A DNA stretch of 64,000 bases, taken from positions 31,334,983 to 31,398,982 of the forward strand of contig NC_034412.1 of NCBI RefSeq assembly GCF_002078875.1, in the 5' to 3' direction. Each line of letters begins with the position of its first letter. The first letter of the stretch is position 1. This document shows, in pieces, positions 45,733 to 58,553 of this stretch. The notes beneath the pieces were generated by a model. That model was not told where the DNA came from. It saw only the letters and a list, made by a program, of their open reading frames with translations, and ran no database searches. The DNA is from Numida meleagris. Lineage: Eukaryota > Chordata > Aves > Galliformes > Numididae. The position numbers were made by a program, and so were the translations under genes.

Positions 45733-48700
45733 GACTTGCTGTTACATATGCTCTCTTCTTTTCTTTTTTCAAGTGGTGGAAAGGTGAAAAGTTTCTACTG
45801 TCTGGGGCAATTGCTGGGAAGCTGTGACTGATATCTGCAAGAGCTTTATCCAAAAGAGGTATGAAGCATGATAGCAATGAATTTTATTTTGAAAGAATAA
45901 GGAGCTTTAGAAAATCAAAGATGTTTGTATTATTCTCTCAATTGAGAACATTTAGGTTTTATGCAAAATACAGAGCTTTTAGTCTCTGCCTTCTTATTCC
46001 CTTAGCAAGCAAGGAGTCCTAAAAATCATTGATTATGTACTACTTCGTCACCAAATTATCCTAATTTCAGTGTCACTGTTTCATTTAATTTCTGTATTCT
46101 ATTTGGCTATATCATCAAATGCTTCTGTATGTCATGGGCTCACTTTCTGTGTTTGGTTTGTTTCAGTTCTCTCTTTTTCTGAGTTTTACAGACTGTTAAA
46201 GATACTGGAGGCAGGTCATAATTTTTTACTTTGAAAAAGTGAAGGTATAGATCCCTCAAGAAAAAGCTGCACTGCCAACTAACACAACCTTGTTAGGATC
46301 CCTTTCTTGTCACCTTTGGCTAGAAATTAAATTGCTAATGATCTTTCTGAGGCATAAGAGAAGGATGGGTGGACTCTAAGTCTCTTACTCAAATCATTAT
46401 CTGATTTTTATGAAAAACTGGGAAAACTAGAAAATTCTTTGTTCTTTGTTACTTAGTGAGGTGAAATAATAAAGGCAGCTAATGGATGGAAAATAGCTCT
46501 TAATTAGAGTCTTTAAATGAAAGATACTTAATGTGGGTAAACTAGTAATGCTGGCAGGTGATTTGGGGAGATGAGCTGAAATTTTTGGGAATTTTCCTGT
46601 TTGGAATCTGGCTAAGATGGAGCTGCCCAGTGTCTATACTATATGAATAATAGCATTCATCTCATGTTTTCACTTGCATTAATATATTAATAATTATTGA
46701 AGACCTAAAATTAATTATTTTCATCCTTTAAGCAGAGGGGATGCATATGGCTTGTGCAAGAACAAAAAGCAAATTGGAAAAAAATCTTTCCTTTAGCTAT
46801 ACTTTTATTTCACAGTCTCTCAGTTACTGCAAAGAAGTTATCTTTTTAGTCAGCAGTGAAACAGTTACTAAGCTTAAGCTAAAAGTACCTAGGAAACAAG
46901 ATTCATTCCAGGGTGAATGACTGATTATTTACTTTTCCTTATAATCTTGAATTACTATGGAAGTAATTTTGTATAACGAAAGAACTAAAATAAATTAATT
47001 TACACCACTGATCCTTAATGAAATGACTGAAGCATGGTTCTGAAAGTAGTTTCAGAATTACTGTAAGATCACAACAAGAGCAAAACTATGTTTACAAACC
47101 ATACATTTTTATTGTCAAATTAGTGACATTATCACTTTAATTTAGTCTCTGTGTAAATGATAAAAAATGTCAGTATTAAGCAGTGGATGTTCTTGGCCTT
47201 TTTAGATGGTAACTGGATTTTCTCTGACATTGTTTTTCTTTATGTAGCTCTAGGGAGTGCACAAATCTGAAGCCATAGGCTACAGTCTTGCTAGATCTCC
47301 TAAATCAGAATAAGTTCAGAGGGTGCCTCATTTGGAAAACTCAGCATTAATTGGATTGTGCACTTTTGATGAAGCCTTCTTAATAGCATAGCAGTAAATT
47401 AATGGTTAATATTACTTCATGTATGTTGGTGTTCATTAATGGAATAACTTAGTTCAATTCTGTAGTGCAGTTCTCCGTCTCAGAAAATGCACAGTTTCAT
47501 TACGTTTAGAGGCAGTTCAGAGAATGTTTGAAGTTCATAGGTCTGAATCTATCATCTCTTTCTGAAAACAGAAAATTTTCTCTTTGAGGCAAATTTATCA
47601 GAGACTGCTTTTTGGCATCTGAGAGATGGGATATACAATGAAGTAAAGTGTAATGAGATAACAAGTTTTTAACTTATCAAGTGGGATCTGCAATACTGTT
47701 GTTAACTCACAGGTGATAACTAGTGAAAATCAATGCTGAAATTAATTGACTCACAGCATAAATGTAAATGCTAGTTCTCAGAGATTACTAGTAGATAGTG
47801 TATGCTTTCAATACCTCAGTGTGTGTGTTGTGGGAGGGGTTGGCTCTGGGGAAGAAAACTAAGTCTGTATCCTTTCCTTCCATGTGTTAGAAGAATGAAC
47901 TAATCCATATGTAAAACAACTCCTTATTGTTTATCTGAAGGAAACCTAATATGAGTGTCATTAGTACAACAGCAAGCATTGGAATACTTTTCTAAGCCCA
48001 AGAAATACTCAGGCCTGGGAAAGAATTTTGAGATTGAGTCTAATAATTTCTTTCTCACAATGATGGATTGCTGCATGACATTTTATTTTAATATGAAAAT
48101 CTCTACTATTAAGGGCAATACAATTTGTCTAGGTCTCAGACAAGGTGAAATTTAGTTTGATCTCAAGCAAGGATCTGAGAAGTCTGCAGAGGAGTCTTTT
48201 AATTGGTTTAAGATAATTTGGAATACATGAGGACATGACATGACTTGACATGAGACATTTAGAGGTGAATGAGAACAGACTTGGAAATAACCTGGAAAAC
48301 AATTAGGAACTCGAAAAGAAAAGCCCTCCTTACTGTCTGTGACAGTTTAAGTGAGCTAATGTGTAATAGCAATGTAATATCTTTGCACAAAGCCTGAACG
48401 CAATAACAGCAGGCTTAATGAGAAGATATGAGAAGGGAAAAGGAATTTTGGATCCCTTACATTTCTGAATTGTGCTATTGCAGAATGAATTTTGAAAGAG
48501 GGACTCTTGTTTATAACCATTTTTTTTTCCTATGAGGAGTAGTTTTACAGTTCAATGTATTCTAAGAAGGTCAGATTGAGGTGCATTATGGCTTTTGTCC
48601 ACGAGGAGGACAGTGTTCAGTTTTAGTTCTTTAGATGAGTTTAATTCATTATTGAAAAGAAAAACTGTATTAATTGCATCTCATAGTATTTTAGCACACT

Positions 48701-51700
48701 GATATATCACACAAATTGCTTTGGATTGTTAGGTCAGATAATGTGATTTCAGAAGCATTATTTTAAATGTGCATTTAAAAGTTTTGATTGCTAACTGCTA
48801 TCAGTTCTGTTTCATTATATGGATTTTAAAAAATTGGCAATTTGACATATTTTATGTTTTTTTTTTTACTTGTGTGATCTCCATTGGTTACTCCATTTTT
48901 ACTATTTGAATACAAATTCAGAGTAAGGAGATAATTTCTCTGTGTTGGATTTGTGCCTTTCAGTTTTAATGCAGTTGTAGGAACATTTTAGTTTTTTAAA
49001 GTGAGTATTTGTGCTGGAAGACCATGGAGCTGGACCTGCAAAACTTATTATTTTTTATAACTAGTTGCTTGTTCTTTCTGTCCTTGGTAAATGGTCTTAT
49101 GATAATTACTGAAAGATGAGTGGTGGATTTTTGTTCCTGTCCCCATATGCTAAATAGCTTTTTGGTGGAATGCTGTTGAGAAACTTAAAAATTACAGTTC
49201 AGAAATCTATGAAAAGGCTTTTCCATCTCAATTTTCTTTTCTCAGTCTTCACTGTAAGTGGCATATTGATTTTTAAGCATACATTACAAACAGGAATGTA
49301 GTCAAAAACCTTCATTTTTGCTATAGATTTTGTGATGTACTTTGCTGTTTGATTTTTCTGAAACCTCATTTTAACTAAGTGGCAGAACAGTGATTCAAGT
49401 TAAAGAAGAATTACTTTGCAATGAGAGAGAACAAAAACATCCTAAATTACTCTGCATCTGTTGATGCAGACATTGGAAAGAAAAAGTAGATGAAAAGGTG
49501 TTAATTGGAATTTTTTCCACTATGATTGATGCCATTGTAGTTCATCCACAGGTTTCAAGAGAAAGAAAGAATGGGTTGTCCACTACAGCTGAAGCAAGGA
49601 AGTAAGGTTTGTAACCTTCACTTGCTCCGAGTTTACCTTTGTTTGGGGATTTAGGTCTAAGATAGCTGTGCAATTGTTACCAGATGTGAATTTTTAGATT
49701 CCTGTTTCAGTAGCTAACGTTTCACTTTTTACTACTGACATGTTAAGTGTTGTAGGAAACTATGTATTCCTTAAAAAAATACAAACCTCTTCTTGCTTCA
49801 CAAAATACATAACACGGAGACAAAGCAGTAATTTATTTACAAAGACAACAAACTGACTGAACTGTGTTTCTTTCTACATGCTGAAAAATATAGAAACCTT
49901 TTGTTGGTTTTATTTTTCACATGTGAAAATTGAGCAGGAGCAAAGCAGTAAATCTGAATTCTCTTACAGCCAAATACATAAATGAATAAAATATCTCCAA
50001 GTTAAATGGTGCTCTGTAACAATGCCAGTTTCCCTTCAAATACAAAGGAAGCAAAAACATTTGTCATGAGTGAGTTTTTTGAAGAAAAATCATCTGTGGC
50101 TTGGTTTCTCTCTTGAGAACTAAATAAAATCCAAAGAATCTTTAAGCATATCTAAATTATTAAAACTTGATCTATGGTCAGTAGAAATAGTTCTGTAAAA
50201 GTCACAAGGTTTTCTTTTCAACTTGATATCCAGGTTCTCAGAATTAGTTTTATCACAGCCTTGTTGTGTTGAGCCATTTCCATATTTTTATTTTCTAAGG
50301 TTGTATATAGATAGGATCACAATTAATTTCTGGTTTGTATTTGGTGTGTGGCTAACCACCAAGGCAAAGCTTTTCTCAATTTCTCAAGAAAGAGCAGAGT
50401 TAAGAAGTCCAAGTGCAGACTTTCCTTTTGTTTTAATCTCTGACTAGGAAAAGGACCAGCCACATCTCCCCTATTATTTTTCCAGATTAAGATGTTTAAG
50501 CCCTCGATAAGTCCCCAAGATTAATCAGTGAAAGAAAGAACATAAAATGTTTCATTGCACTCTCTGAAGCTAGCCTTCTGCGTTTTATGAATGTTTTAAA
50601 GCACACTGTTAGTGCTAAACATGCACTATATTGTCATAATTTTACTTACAAATCTGACCAGGGATATTCAATAAAAATCTGTAACACAGTATATTATTTG
50701 GATACATGATTTTTTTTTTTTTAGTCTGGTCAGTTACTTCGACTTAAAAGGAATGACTTACTAAAAAGTGCTTTGGAGAATAGTTTCAAAGTCTCCTTTT
50801 CATTTGCTTGATTTGACTCTTTCATAAGCATTGTGAGTGCTGGAGCTAGCTGGATGATTGCAGAAGAGAAGTTGTCTTTTTTTTAAAAAAAATAACAAAA
50901 CTAGTAAAAACTTTACTCTCCTTCTAGAAATAGGAAAATCTGTGATAACTTGACAGCATGGCACAGTGGTGCACAGTTATGGGCAGACCACTTTGTCCCA
51001 ATATCCCCTCCTGACCCAGGTAAGGTTTTATGTTCTATATATAGTAGGCCACATACAGCAGGTTAACTGGGGAACGATGGCAATGGAAATAATCATTCTG
51101 CTTCACTATATTTTTTACACTTCTACTAGCACAGACAGATGGTAATCACAAAGCAAACAGAAGATTATAAACCTCATCTGCGACCTGTTCATTAAGGCAT
51201 GTTGATGTAGATATCACTAACTGGCATCAGACAGTCCTCTTGAAGTTGTGCTTTCTTTTTTGTTTCTTTCTTTGTACCTCAAGCATTTTGCTCACTGGTT
51301 AGTAAGCAGATTCCTGCCTGCTACATCTTATCAAGAGAGTGAATGGTTCTGCATGGTGTTGTTTGTATTTTGTGTTAATTAGTTAAAGATGTTATAATCT
51401 TCACTATTGGGTTATAGGGCAATCTGTGACAGAGTGGCTATACTAAAATTGAAGAGCCTTTTCTAATTTTTATCTTACCTAATTTACCTTGTGTCTGATG
51501 TTAAATCAAGTAAGTGAAACTGGTAATGTCCTTGTGATAAGAAGGCATGGCTAGCATTCTTAAACATATTGTTTTCTGAAGATGTGTGTGTTATTTTGTG
51601 GAGAACAGCTTGTTCTCCAGCTCCACAGCAAATCGACAAAATGTTGGAAGGGTAAACTTTTGTGACATTCTTTCTTCCCTCCCACTCCTCTTAACATTCT

Positions 51701-52907
51701 ATCTAGTTAAAATGTATTGTATATCATGTAAATAAGAATTGCTTATGCATGTATGCTTTCTGGGTATGTTGAAATGAACAAGTATTACTGGTCTTCTCAG
51801 CCTGTCCCAGCTGAGCACTTGGTAGAGGCAAAAAGCATTGTTCTAACCCAGTCACAAAACATTAAAATGTTTTTGAACTATCTGGTAGCCCACTCATTTA
51901 GACACATTATCCCAACAAAGAGGCTCTGGGTTGTTATATTGAAAACTTTTCTAAAATGAAAGTAGATTAATTCTACTGCTCTCCTCTCTTCAACTGGTCA
52001 TTTTATTATTGAAGACAGACAGCCCAAGGATGACTGATTTCTCCAAAGGTGTAACGGCAGCACCGAAGTTCAGAAGCAGAACTGTGATGAAGCACTTCAT
52101 TTCTCAGTGTTAAAATTTCCCAGCCAAATAAAGTGATAAATTATTATTTAATTTCTACAACACAGGAACAGCTTCAACTCTTTCCCTCCTCTAGGTAGTA
52201 CAGACTGTTACTAGGACATTCCCACGAAAGTAGAAAAGGCTACTTTGAAAAAATGAAGCATTATCATCTTTATTCTGAGTGTTGTATGAACTGTAATATT
52301 TGGGGGCCCTCCCTCTCTAAAGCGTGTGGCCTCATGAATAGATTATATCTGCCAGAGCAGATATTCCAAGTAGATCTTTAAGTCTAAAGGTAGTTGGAAT
52401 TTAAGTTTTCAGTTTCCCTGCTAAATCCTCTTCTGTGTTTCCTTGCAGAGCACTTTATGCTGGTGCCTATCTGTGTGCTTGGCAGCTTGCTTTCCCAGTG
52501 TGACCTGTGGCTGGGATTCCACTCTGGGTTCTGGAGGCTTGAAGTGTATCTGTTGCAATAGCCGGTGTCTTATATCTAAGTCATAGTTTGAAAATAGGCC
52601 TATATTCCCAATAAATGCTTGAAATGATTTTTTTTTTTTAACATTCATAACAGGCTTTCTGTATAGCTTAAATGAAAACTTGAAGGCATTTTAAAAAAAG
52701 AATGAGTACTAAGTTTTCATGATAATCCTGTGAAACGATTAGTGCTGAGATCTATTAAATTTTGAGCTTAAACCCATATATAACTAGGAAAATGCAATCC
52801 AGCACAAGACTACAGTCAGATAAATGATGTTCTACAGTGAATTTGCTTGTATAGTCTTAAAAATTACTAATGTACTCATTCAGATCTCCTGGTTTGTGAA
52901 GCTTGTA

Positions 52908-53456
52908 TGAGGTCTGTTCCAGAAATACCTCCTATTTTATTATGCTTGCCCACAACGTCAGAGGCAAATGCTTTGTGGTATGACAGTGGAGGTTGAACCT
53001 TCCTGCAAACATTCCATTACATTTTGTTGCCGTGAGACAGATGGCGGCAGGGAGCAGTCTGACAAAGTGATGTCTGATATAGAAGTGTGTATGTAGCAAA
53101 GGTTTGTCATTGAATTCCTCCATGAGGAATTCCTCCACTGACATTCACCAACATCTGCTGAACATTTATGGTCATCAAACATTGGATGTGAGCACAGTGA
53201 GGTGATCGGTCGTGTGCGTTTCAGCAGAGACAGAGACAAGTAGCTATATTCCGCTGGTGCAGATTATTACGAGTGCAGTATGCAGGCTCTTATTCATCAC
53301 TGGTGAAAATGCATAGCTGATGGTGGTGATTATGTTGAAAAGTAGTATCTTGTAGCTGAGACGCTGCACTCTCAAATAGGGTTATCATGGTCTTTATATC
53401 TGTTGTAGTTTCCATGGGAAAAAAAGTATGAGGCATTACTTTCAGAGCAACCTACA
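52908..53456 (+). mobile_element. mariner (Galluhop-type) deletion derivative, copy D
   Basis: This copy lies opposite to the other three. The ends are TCTGTTCCAGAAATACCTCC and GAGGCATTACTTTCAGAGCA. The transposase N terminus on the + strand is degraded: M..IEV then QRFVIEFLHEE, with a stop between. A GAATTCCTCCAT/GAGGAATTCCTCC stretch (53114-53138) is a local duplication in the position of the FLHAEK-like motif. The remnant C terminus near 53285-53340 has the HHW.KCIADGG pattern of mariner transposases. The middle is deleted. Confidence 0.88.
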
Positions 53457-54833
53457 CATAAAAGATCTGAACCTCTTGTTGTTATGAAAGAGAATCACTG
53501 AATATCAGTTGCATGTCTGTGTGTGTGTGCCAGCAACACAGCACATGCAGTAAAGAGATGAAAAATATATTTGTATCTTAGATGTAGTTTTTCATTCAGT
53601 GCTTTGAAATCACGGATGAATTGTAGTGACTGTCTGTTTCGTCTTAAAGAGTTTCTTTACTGTTTTTCCTAAGTGGGCTCTCAACTTTCTAGTTAAAACA
53701 TAGGAAAACAATTTCAGTAAAAATATGATGTATGTGGAAGCAAGGTCATTTTAACTTAAATTTCCTAATTACTTCTGTAGTCTTAAAGGACACAAATACT
53801 TGTTAATGTGAAAATATGAAATAGCATGGACAAAGCAATTCATTTGAGCTCTTGGGTTTTAAATTATGCAGATAACCAATACTGACCAATCTTTCAGGGG
53901 AGGAATGATAAGTAGACTGAGGTCTCTATGGTAAATCTTATCCTGAAAATACTGAGACAGATGAGCCATAAGCTTCTGAAAACAAGATTTCTAATGGAAA
54001 CTCCAAATCAGCTTTTACTATAGTGTCAGGAATATGACATTATAATAGAATACACTGATGTATCTGTGTTTGCCTTTTGCAAATGTAATGAAACTGACTT
54101 GAGCATAGAAGGTGCCAGGGTATTGCATCCTCATCTTCTGTTTTACTGTATAATATAACAATATTCATACACTCAATGCTAGATGTTGTGCATTTGCACT
54201 AAGATGGGAAAAGACCAACAGATTTATTTATTTTTTTATTGTGGCTAGAATATCAACTCTGCAGGCTGCTGTACAGAATATAGCATTGGGACATCATCAC
54301 CATGGGATTGAGTCTGAAGTCATCAGTGCTTTTTATAGCAAATATTAATGACAACACTGGTACTGCATAGCAGAATGCAGTTTGGCTCATCTCCTGTTCA
54401 GTGTGAACCAGTCCATCCTGGACTACTCGATTGCTGGCATCTAGTTTGGAGTTCCTGGCTCCTGGCAGGACTCAGGCTTTCCCTGACCCATATTCCCAGT
54501 TAGAGAGTGTAGTCTAGGAACCTAAAGCCAGGACTTAGACGAACATGCAGACAGCCCAAATTGAGTTCCACGAATGCAATGGGCAGAGGACAGGAGCTGC
54601 ACAGGCTCTTTTCCCCAGTGAACTCTTGTCGTACCCCACTGACTGTTGCCTCAAGGATTTCCAGTGTTACCCCTCTGTTTGACGGCTTTCGATAATTTTT
54701 TTTTTTTCCATATAAATATGTTTTCCATTCTAACTTGGAGCTTTGCAGAGAAGGAGGGGGGAGGGACAGTGCCCTATGAGGAAATACAGGGGTATGGCAG
54801 AATGAAGGATGGTGAGATGACTCCTGAGACAAT
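53457..54833. other. non-coding DNA; less AT-rich toward its end
   Basis: A short GT repeat lies at 53517-53530. From about 54370 to 54690 the sequence is visibly less AT-rich, with AGGACTCAGG-like words and no match to any repeat I know; it could be a fragment of an old element. A 117-codon minus-strand frame (54500-54853) runs across it into the CR1 copy and is not convincing. Confidence 0.4.
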
Positions 54834-55518
54834 TTTTGATGGAGTGATGGCATTGGTGGACAAAGGGAAGGAAACTGATGTCATCTACCTGGACTTCTGC
54901 AAGTTCTTTCACATGGTTCTCCACCACATTCTTATCTCTAAATTGGATAGATATAGATTTGAAGGGTGGACTATTTGTTAGATAAGGAATTGGTTGGAAG
55001 GTTGGAGCCAGAGAGTTGTGGTCAATGGCTGCATGTCCAGGTGGAGGCCAGTAACGAGCGGTGTTCCCCAGGGGTCCATCTTGGGATTGGTACTCTTTTA
55101 AATCTTTATCAGTGGCAGAGATGATGGGATCAAGTGCACCCTCCACAAGTTTGCTGATGACACCAAGCTGAGCAGTGCAGTTGATGCGGCTGAAGGAAGG
55201 GATACCATCCACAGGGACCTTAATAAACTAGAAAGTTGGGCCCATGCAAACCTAATGAGATTCAACAAAACAAAGTGCAAGGTTTTGCGCTTGGGTCTGA
55301 ATATATCCCAAATATGTGTACAGACTGGGAGAAGAACTCCTTGAGAGTAGCCCTGCTGAGATGGACTTAGGGGTCCTGGTAGATGAAAGACTTAATGTGA
55401 ACCAGCTGTGTGTGCTTGCAGTCTGGAATGCCAATGTTATCCTGGGCTGCATCAGAAGATGAGTGGCAGGACCTTCAGGTCCATTCCAACCCAAGCCATT
55501 CTATGGTTCTATGATTTT
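54834..55518 (+). mobile_element. CR1 LINE fragment with internal deletion
   Basis: Runs from the block [13 protein letters not shown] (first catalytic region of the RT) through [21 protein letters not shown] text near 55146-55190 (KFADDTKL at about 55149) and the thumb block up to LGCIRR at about 55443-55462. It then jumps directly to the 3' end, CTTCAGGTCCATTCCAACCC and the tail CCATTCTATGGTTCTATG. The whole C-terminal part of the ORF is missing, so one deletion removed it after or during insertion. Frameshifted and dead. Confidence 0.93.
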
Positions 55519-56529
55519 ATCTGCAGAAAGAGCAGCAGCCCTCTCACTGCCAACCATCTCAACAGTGCTTGTGCAGGGGAGAAGACACCACACACTGAGA
55601 AGTTCTCTGAGTGAGAAGAAGCACAGGAGTTGCTCTGTGGACACTTTTCCAGGCAAAATGGAGAGAGTTAGTCATTAGAAGTATTCACAGCAGTGTATTT
55701 GTCTCCTCAGGACCTACTTGCTGGTGTATTTGCAGGAGGCAGCTGAGTGAAGAGGCCAAGAGCTGCTGCAAGATTTCCACTGTAAGGATGAGGATGTAAA
55801 ACAGGTGTGTTTTGTGGGAAAAACAAAATCAGTTTTGCTTACGTGGCTTGAGCCAGCCATCGGATGCAATTTCCTCTTCTTTCTTCTGATCTATATCCTA
55901 CACCACAGTCATGGTAGTTTTTCTTCTGGCAGAGTCCAACTCCATTTGGACGAGTTTCCCCTCTATTCATTTCCTAAAGATACAAAGACCCCCATGGGTC
56001 TGGAGCACCCATTCATGGCATATGTTCAACTCACAGCTGTCACCTTGCTTTGTCCAGGCATTGCAGACCTTCCTCTAACCAGTTTCTCAGACAGACAGGA
56101 AGATGGGTAGGTCCTAAGTCAAGCTGAGGCTCTGTATTTTAAAAAAAGCTAAAAAAGGCTTAATGGGGGGAACAGCTTGTATCTAGAGTACTGAATACTG
56201 TGCAAACCACATTTTTAACAAAAGATGTGATATTGGTCACATTTGTTTTATTTATGAGTCATTTCTGTTAACAGAATTCAATTACTGATTATTAGACTCA
56301 GTATTTTTTTTCCTGCTGACATTTCCATACTTGTGTCTGTTTCTTCTGAAATTTAACAAAATATCAGTTTTCATTTTCTGTAACAGATTTCTGTTTTTTC
56401 TTTTGTTTGTTTGTTTTGTTTTTAATAGAGAAATGAAAGAATTCTAAAACATGTTTGAAATGATACTTTGGTACATAAAATCGATAACAAAAAATGGGGT
56501 AAATGACTAATAAAATCTGCAGTTATGGA
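55519..56529. other. non-coding DNA, moderate GC
   Basis: Less AT-rich than most of the window. At 55710-55782 (+) an acceptor (TATTTGTCTCCTCAG) and a donor (ACT, then GTAAGG) enclose an open frame that includes WCICRRQLSEEAKSCCKIST; it is isolated and weak. The 101-codon frame 55805-56110 (+) shows no motif. Confidence 0.35.
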
Positions 56530-56618
56530 TCATAGAATCATAAAACCATAGTATCGTGGAAAGGCTTACGTTGGAATAGACTTTGAAGATCATGTAGTTC
56601 CAATCCCCTTGCTGTGGA
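56530..56618 (-). mobile_element. CR1 LINE 3' tail fragment
   Basis: ATCATAGAATCATAAAACCA on the + strand, followed by GGAATAGACTTTGAAGATCA and CCAATCCCCTTG, is the complement of a CR1 3' UTR. Only about 90 bases are present. Confidence 0.8.
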
Positions 56619-58000
56619 GGATATCTGAGAAATTTAGAAATCATTACTGTAATTAATCTTTTAAAATGAAAAATTATAAACACTGCTTTACATCTGTTTA
56701 GCAAATGAAGGAATCTACTTGAATTAATACACGTGAGAGTTACTTCTGGCCAGACAATCTTTTGCACCAACAGTTGCTGGTCCGTTCTGATTCCAGTAAC
56801 AAAGGTGCTCAGACTCAGTAAAGTATCATTTTAAATGCTATTTCTTAGAGTAAACACTATAAAGAAAATGAGAGAAACTTAGATAATCTCTCATCTCTTT
56901 GGAGACTTGTAACCCTAAGGTGTACAGCACCAAGCATGCCTCTGATTACAGCAAGTGTGGATACTATCCATGGAAAGATTGTTGCATTTTTGGTCATTCC
57001 TGCTCTTATAGTATTTTCTTACAAAAACAAAAACAAACAAACAAACAAAAAACAGTTGTATTCATTATTTCTGCCACCAGATAACAGATCACGTGAGCTA
57101 GGCAGAGGTGTGGGAGCTGCCTGCAGGCTCCTCTCTCATAGCTTCTGGCTGTGGGTGTCCCGCAGCCCAGGAATGCACACAGCACAGCTCCACAAAGACC
57201 TGAAACTCACAGTAACTGCTCTGTGGGTCACTGACTCCTCACTGTGCTGTGGTCTTCTGCTCAGCATCACTACAGATCAGGAAACAGTTTTACATTACCT
57301 GTTTTATCTTTCTGACAAAAAATTAAAACAACTGCCTTTCTGTCTTTTTTTCATTAGTATATGTATTGAAAGAGTTTACTTTTCAAATAATTGTACGTGC
57401 GTAAGTATAAAAATGCTACTAGAGAACAAAATGTCAGAAGAAATATTTTCCCCATGCACACAAAGATTCAGAGCCATTTCTTGAATTCAAAGCCACTTGA
57501 GAACCAATAAAAGATATCTGGAAGGCAGCAAATGCAATTACTTCTTAACATCCCTTCCTCTGGCTCCAAATGTCAAAGATACAGAGAGACAAATGTTTAA
57601 ATTAACTGAGAAATATTTTCACTTGTTCTGAAATATTAACTTTTAGACCTTTACTCATTCTCTTATTATATTATTATTTTATTTGTTTGGAAGATCTAGA
57701 AAAGACATTTTTACAATCAAAACTTTCAGATCTTAAGTAATATATTCTACGCAGGAGCTGTCACTATGTATTAGCCTGACTATGACAATGTTATTCAACT
57801 AGTGATCTGAAGCATGATATTATTCAACTGCCTTCCTATTAGTGAATTTAATTGTGCCCAAAGTCATGAGGCAGTTAGGTAATGCAGACACTTTGATAAT
57901 GCTGTAAAATAATTTATAGTTTATTCTGTTTTTATGAGATCATTTTGGCCATACTTGTCTTTTAGAGCTGATCAAAACATGAGATTTCTTTTTTTTGCAG
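56619..58000. other. non-coding DNA
   Basis: Contains an AAAC repeat (57021-57052) and a less AT-rich patch at 57070-57300 of unknown origin. A 182-codon + frame (56936-57484) spans both; its first part encodes the simple repeat (NKNKQTNKKQ), and no domain is visible, so I treat it as chance. Confidence 0.4.
57021..57052. repeat. AAAC simple repeat
   Basis: About six AAAC units with slight impurity. Confidence 0.85.
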
Positions 58001-58183
58001 GAACTTTTGATATTGAAAACAGAGCAGATATATATTTTCAAGATTGAGAAGAAACATTTTAATAATGTCTTGAAGAGGAAAAGCATACAAATTATGTACA
58101 AATTAATAAAACTGTACATTTTCTGCTACAGCCATGGCTTTATCCATAAGGATAAAAATCAGCATCCACCAAAGATTAAATAA
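58001..58183 (+). CDS. possible terminal exon, Lys/Ile-rich
   Basis: A strong acceptor (GATTTCTTTTTTTTGCAG) ends at 58000, and phase 0 is open for 60 codons to TAA at 58181-58183: ELLILKTEQIYIFKIEKKHF at the start and KDKNQHPPKIK at the end. The AT-rich amino-acid bias means chance is quite possible. No upstream exon identified. Confidence 0.2.
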   Translation, partial: ELLILKTEQIYIFKIEKKHFNNVLKRKSIQIMYKLIKLYIFCYSHGFIHKDKNQHPPKIK

Positions 58184-58233
58184 CAGTTTCACTCCTTCAT
58201 GAAAATTGAGTAAAATGCTGTGAACACATAATT

Positions 58234-58553
58234 TCATAGACTCACAGAATGGTTTAGGTTGGAAGGGACCTTAAAGCCCACCCAGTTCCAGCACCCTGCC
58301 ATGGGCAGTGTTGCCACCCACTAGATCAGGCTGCCCAGGGCCCCATCCAGCCTGGCTTTGAACACCTCCAAGGACGGGGCATCCCCACCTTCTCGGGGTA
58401 GCCTGTGCCTCACAACCATCATAGTGAAAATTTTCTTCCTTATATTTAATCTAAATTTATCCTCTTCATTTGAAACCTTTTACCCTTGGTCCTACCAATA
58501 CCAGACTCTGTAAAAAGTCCCATCTACATTTTGTCCATAAGCCTCCTTTACTT
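58234..58553 (-). mobile_element. CR1 LINE 3' fragment
   Basis: + strand TTCATAGACTCACAGAATGG, then GGTTGGAAGGGACCTTAAAG, CTGCCATGGGCAGTGTTGCC and GGCTTTGAACACCTCCAAGG. This is the complement of the CR1 3' UTR and ORF end of another subfamily (CR1-C/F-like from memory). The match continues, more diverged, to about 58553 (ATAAGCCTCCTTTAC). Frames are broken. Confidence 0.92.

Larger units (their letters stand above)
42141..52907. other. gene-poor AT-rich DNA
   Basis: Nearly 11 kb with no CR1, no complete mariner and no credible exon. It contains a 26-base A-run (42214-42239), a TTTA repeat (42306-42335), a 20-base A-run (45713-45732), and a short mariner-like scrap at 43162-43189. Short open frames (47955-48155, 50223-50447, 51753-51959 and others) are AT-driven. 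Confidence 0.45.

Noticed and set aside
54500..55494. Several minus-strand frames of 60-160 codons
   Set aside because: They are antisense to the CR1 copy at 54.8 kb or run across its edge into non-coding sequence.
56936..57484. 182-codon + strand open frame
   Set aside because: Its start encodes an AAAC simple repeat, the rest shows no domain, and it begins with a non-specific AT-rich stretch; no splice or promoter support was seen.
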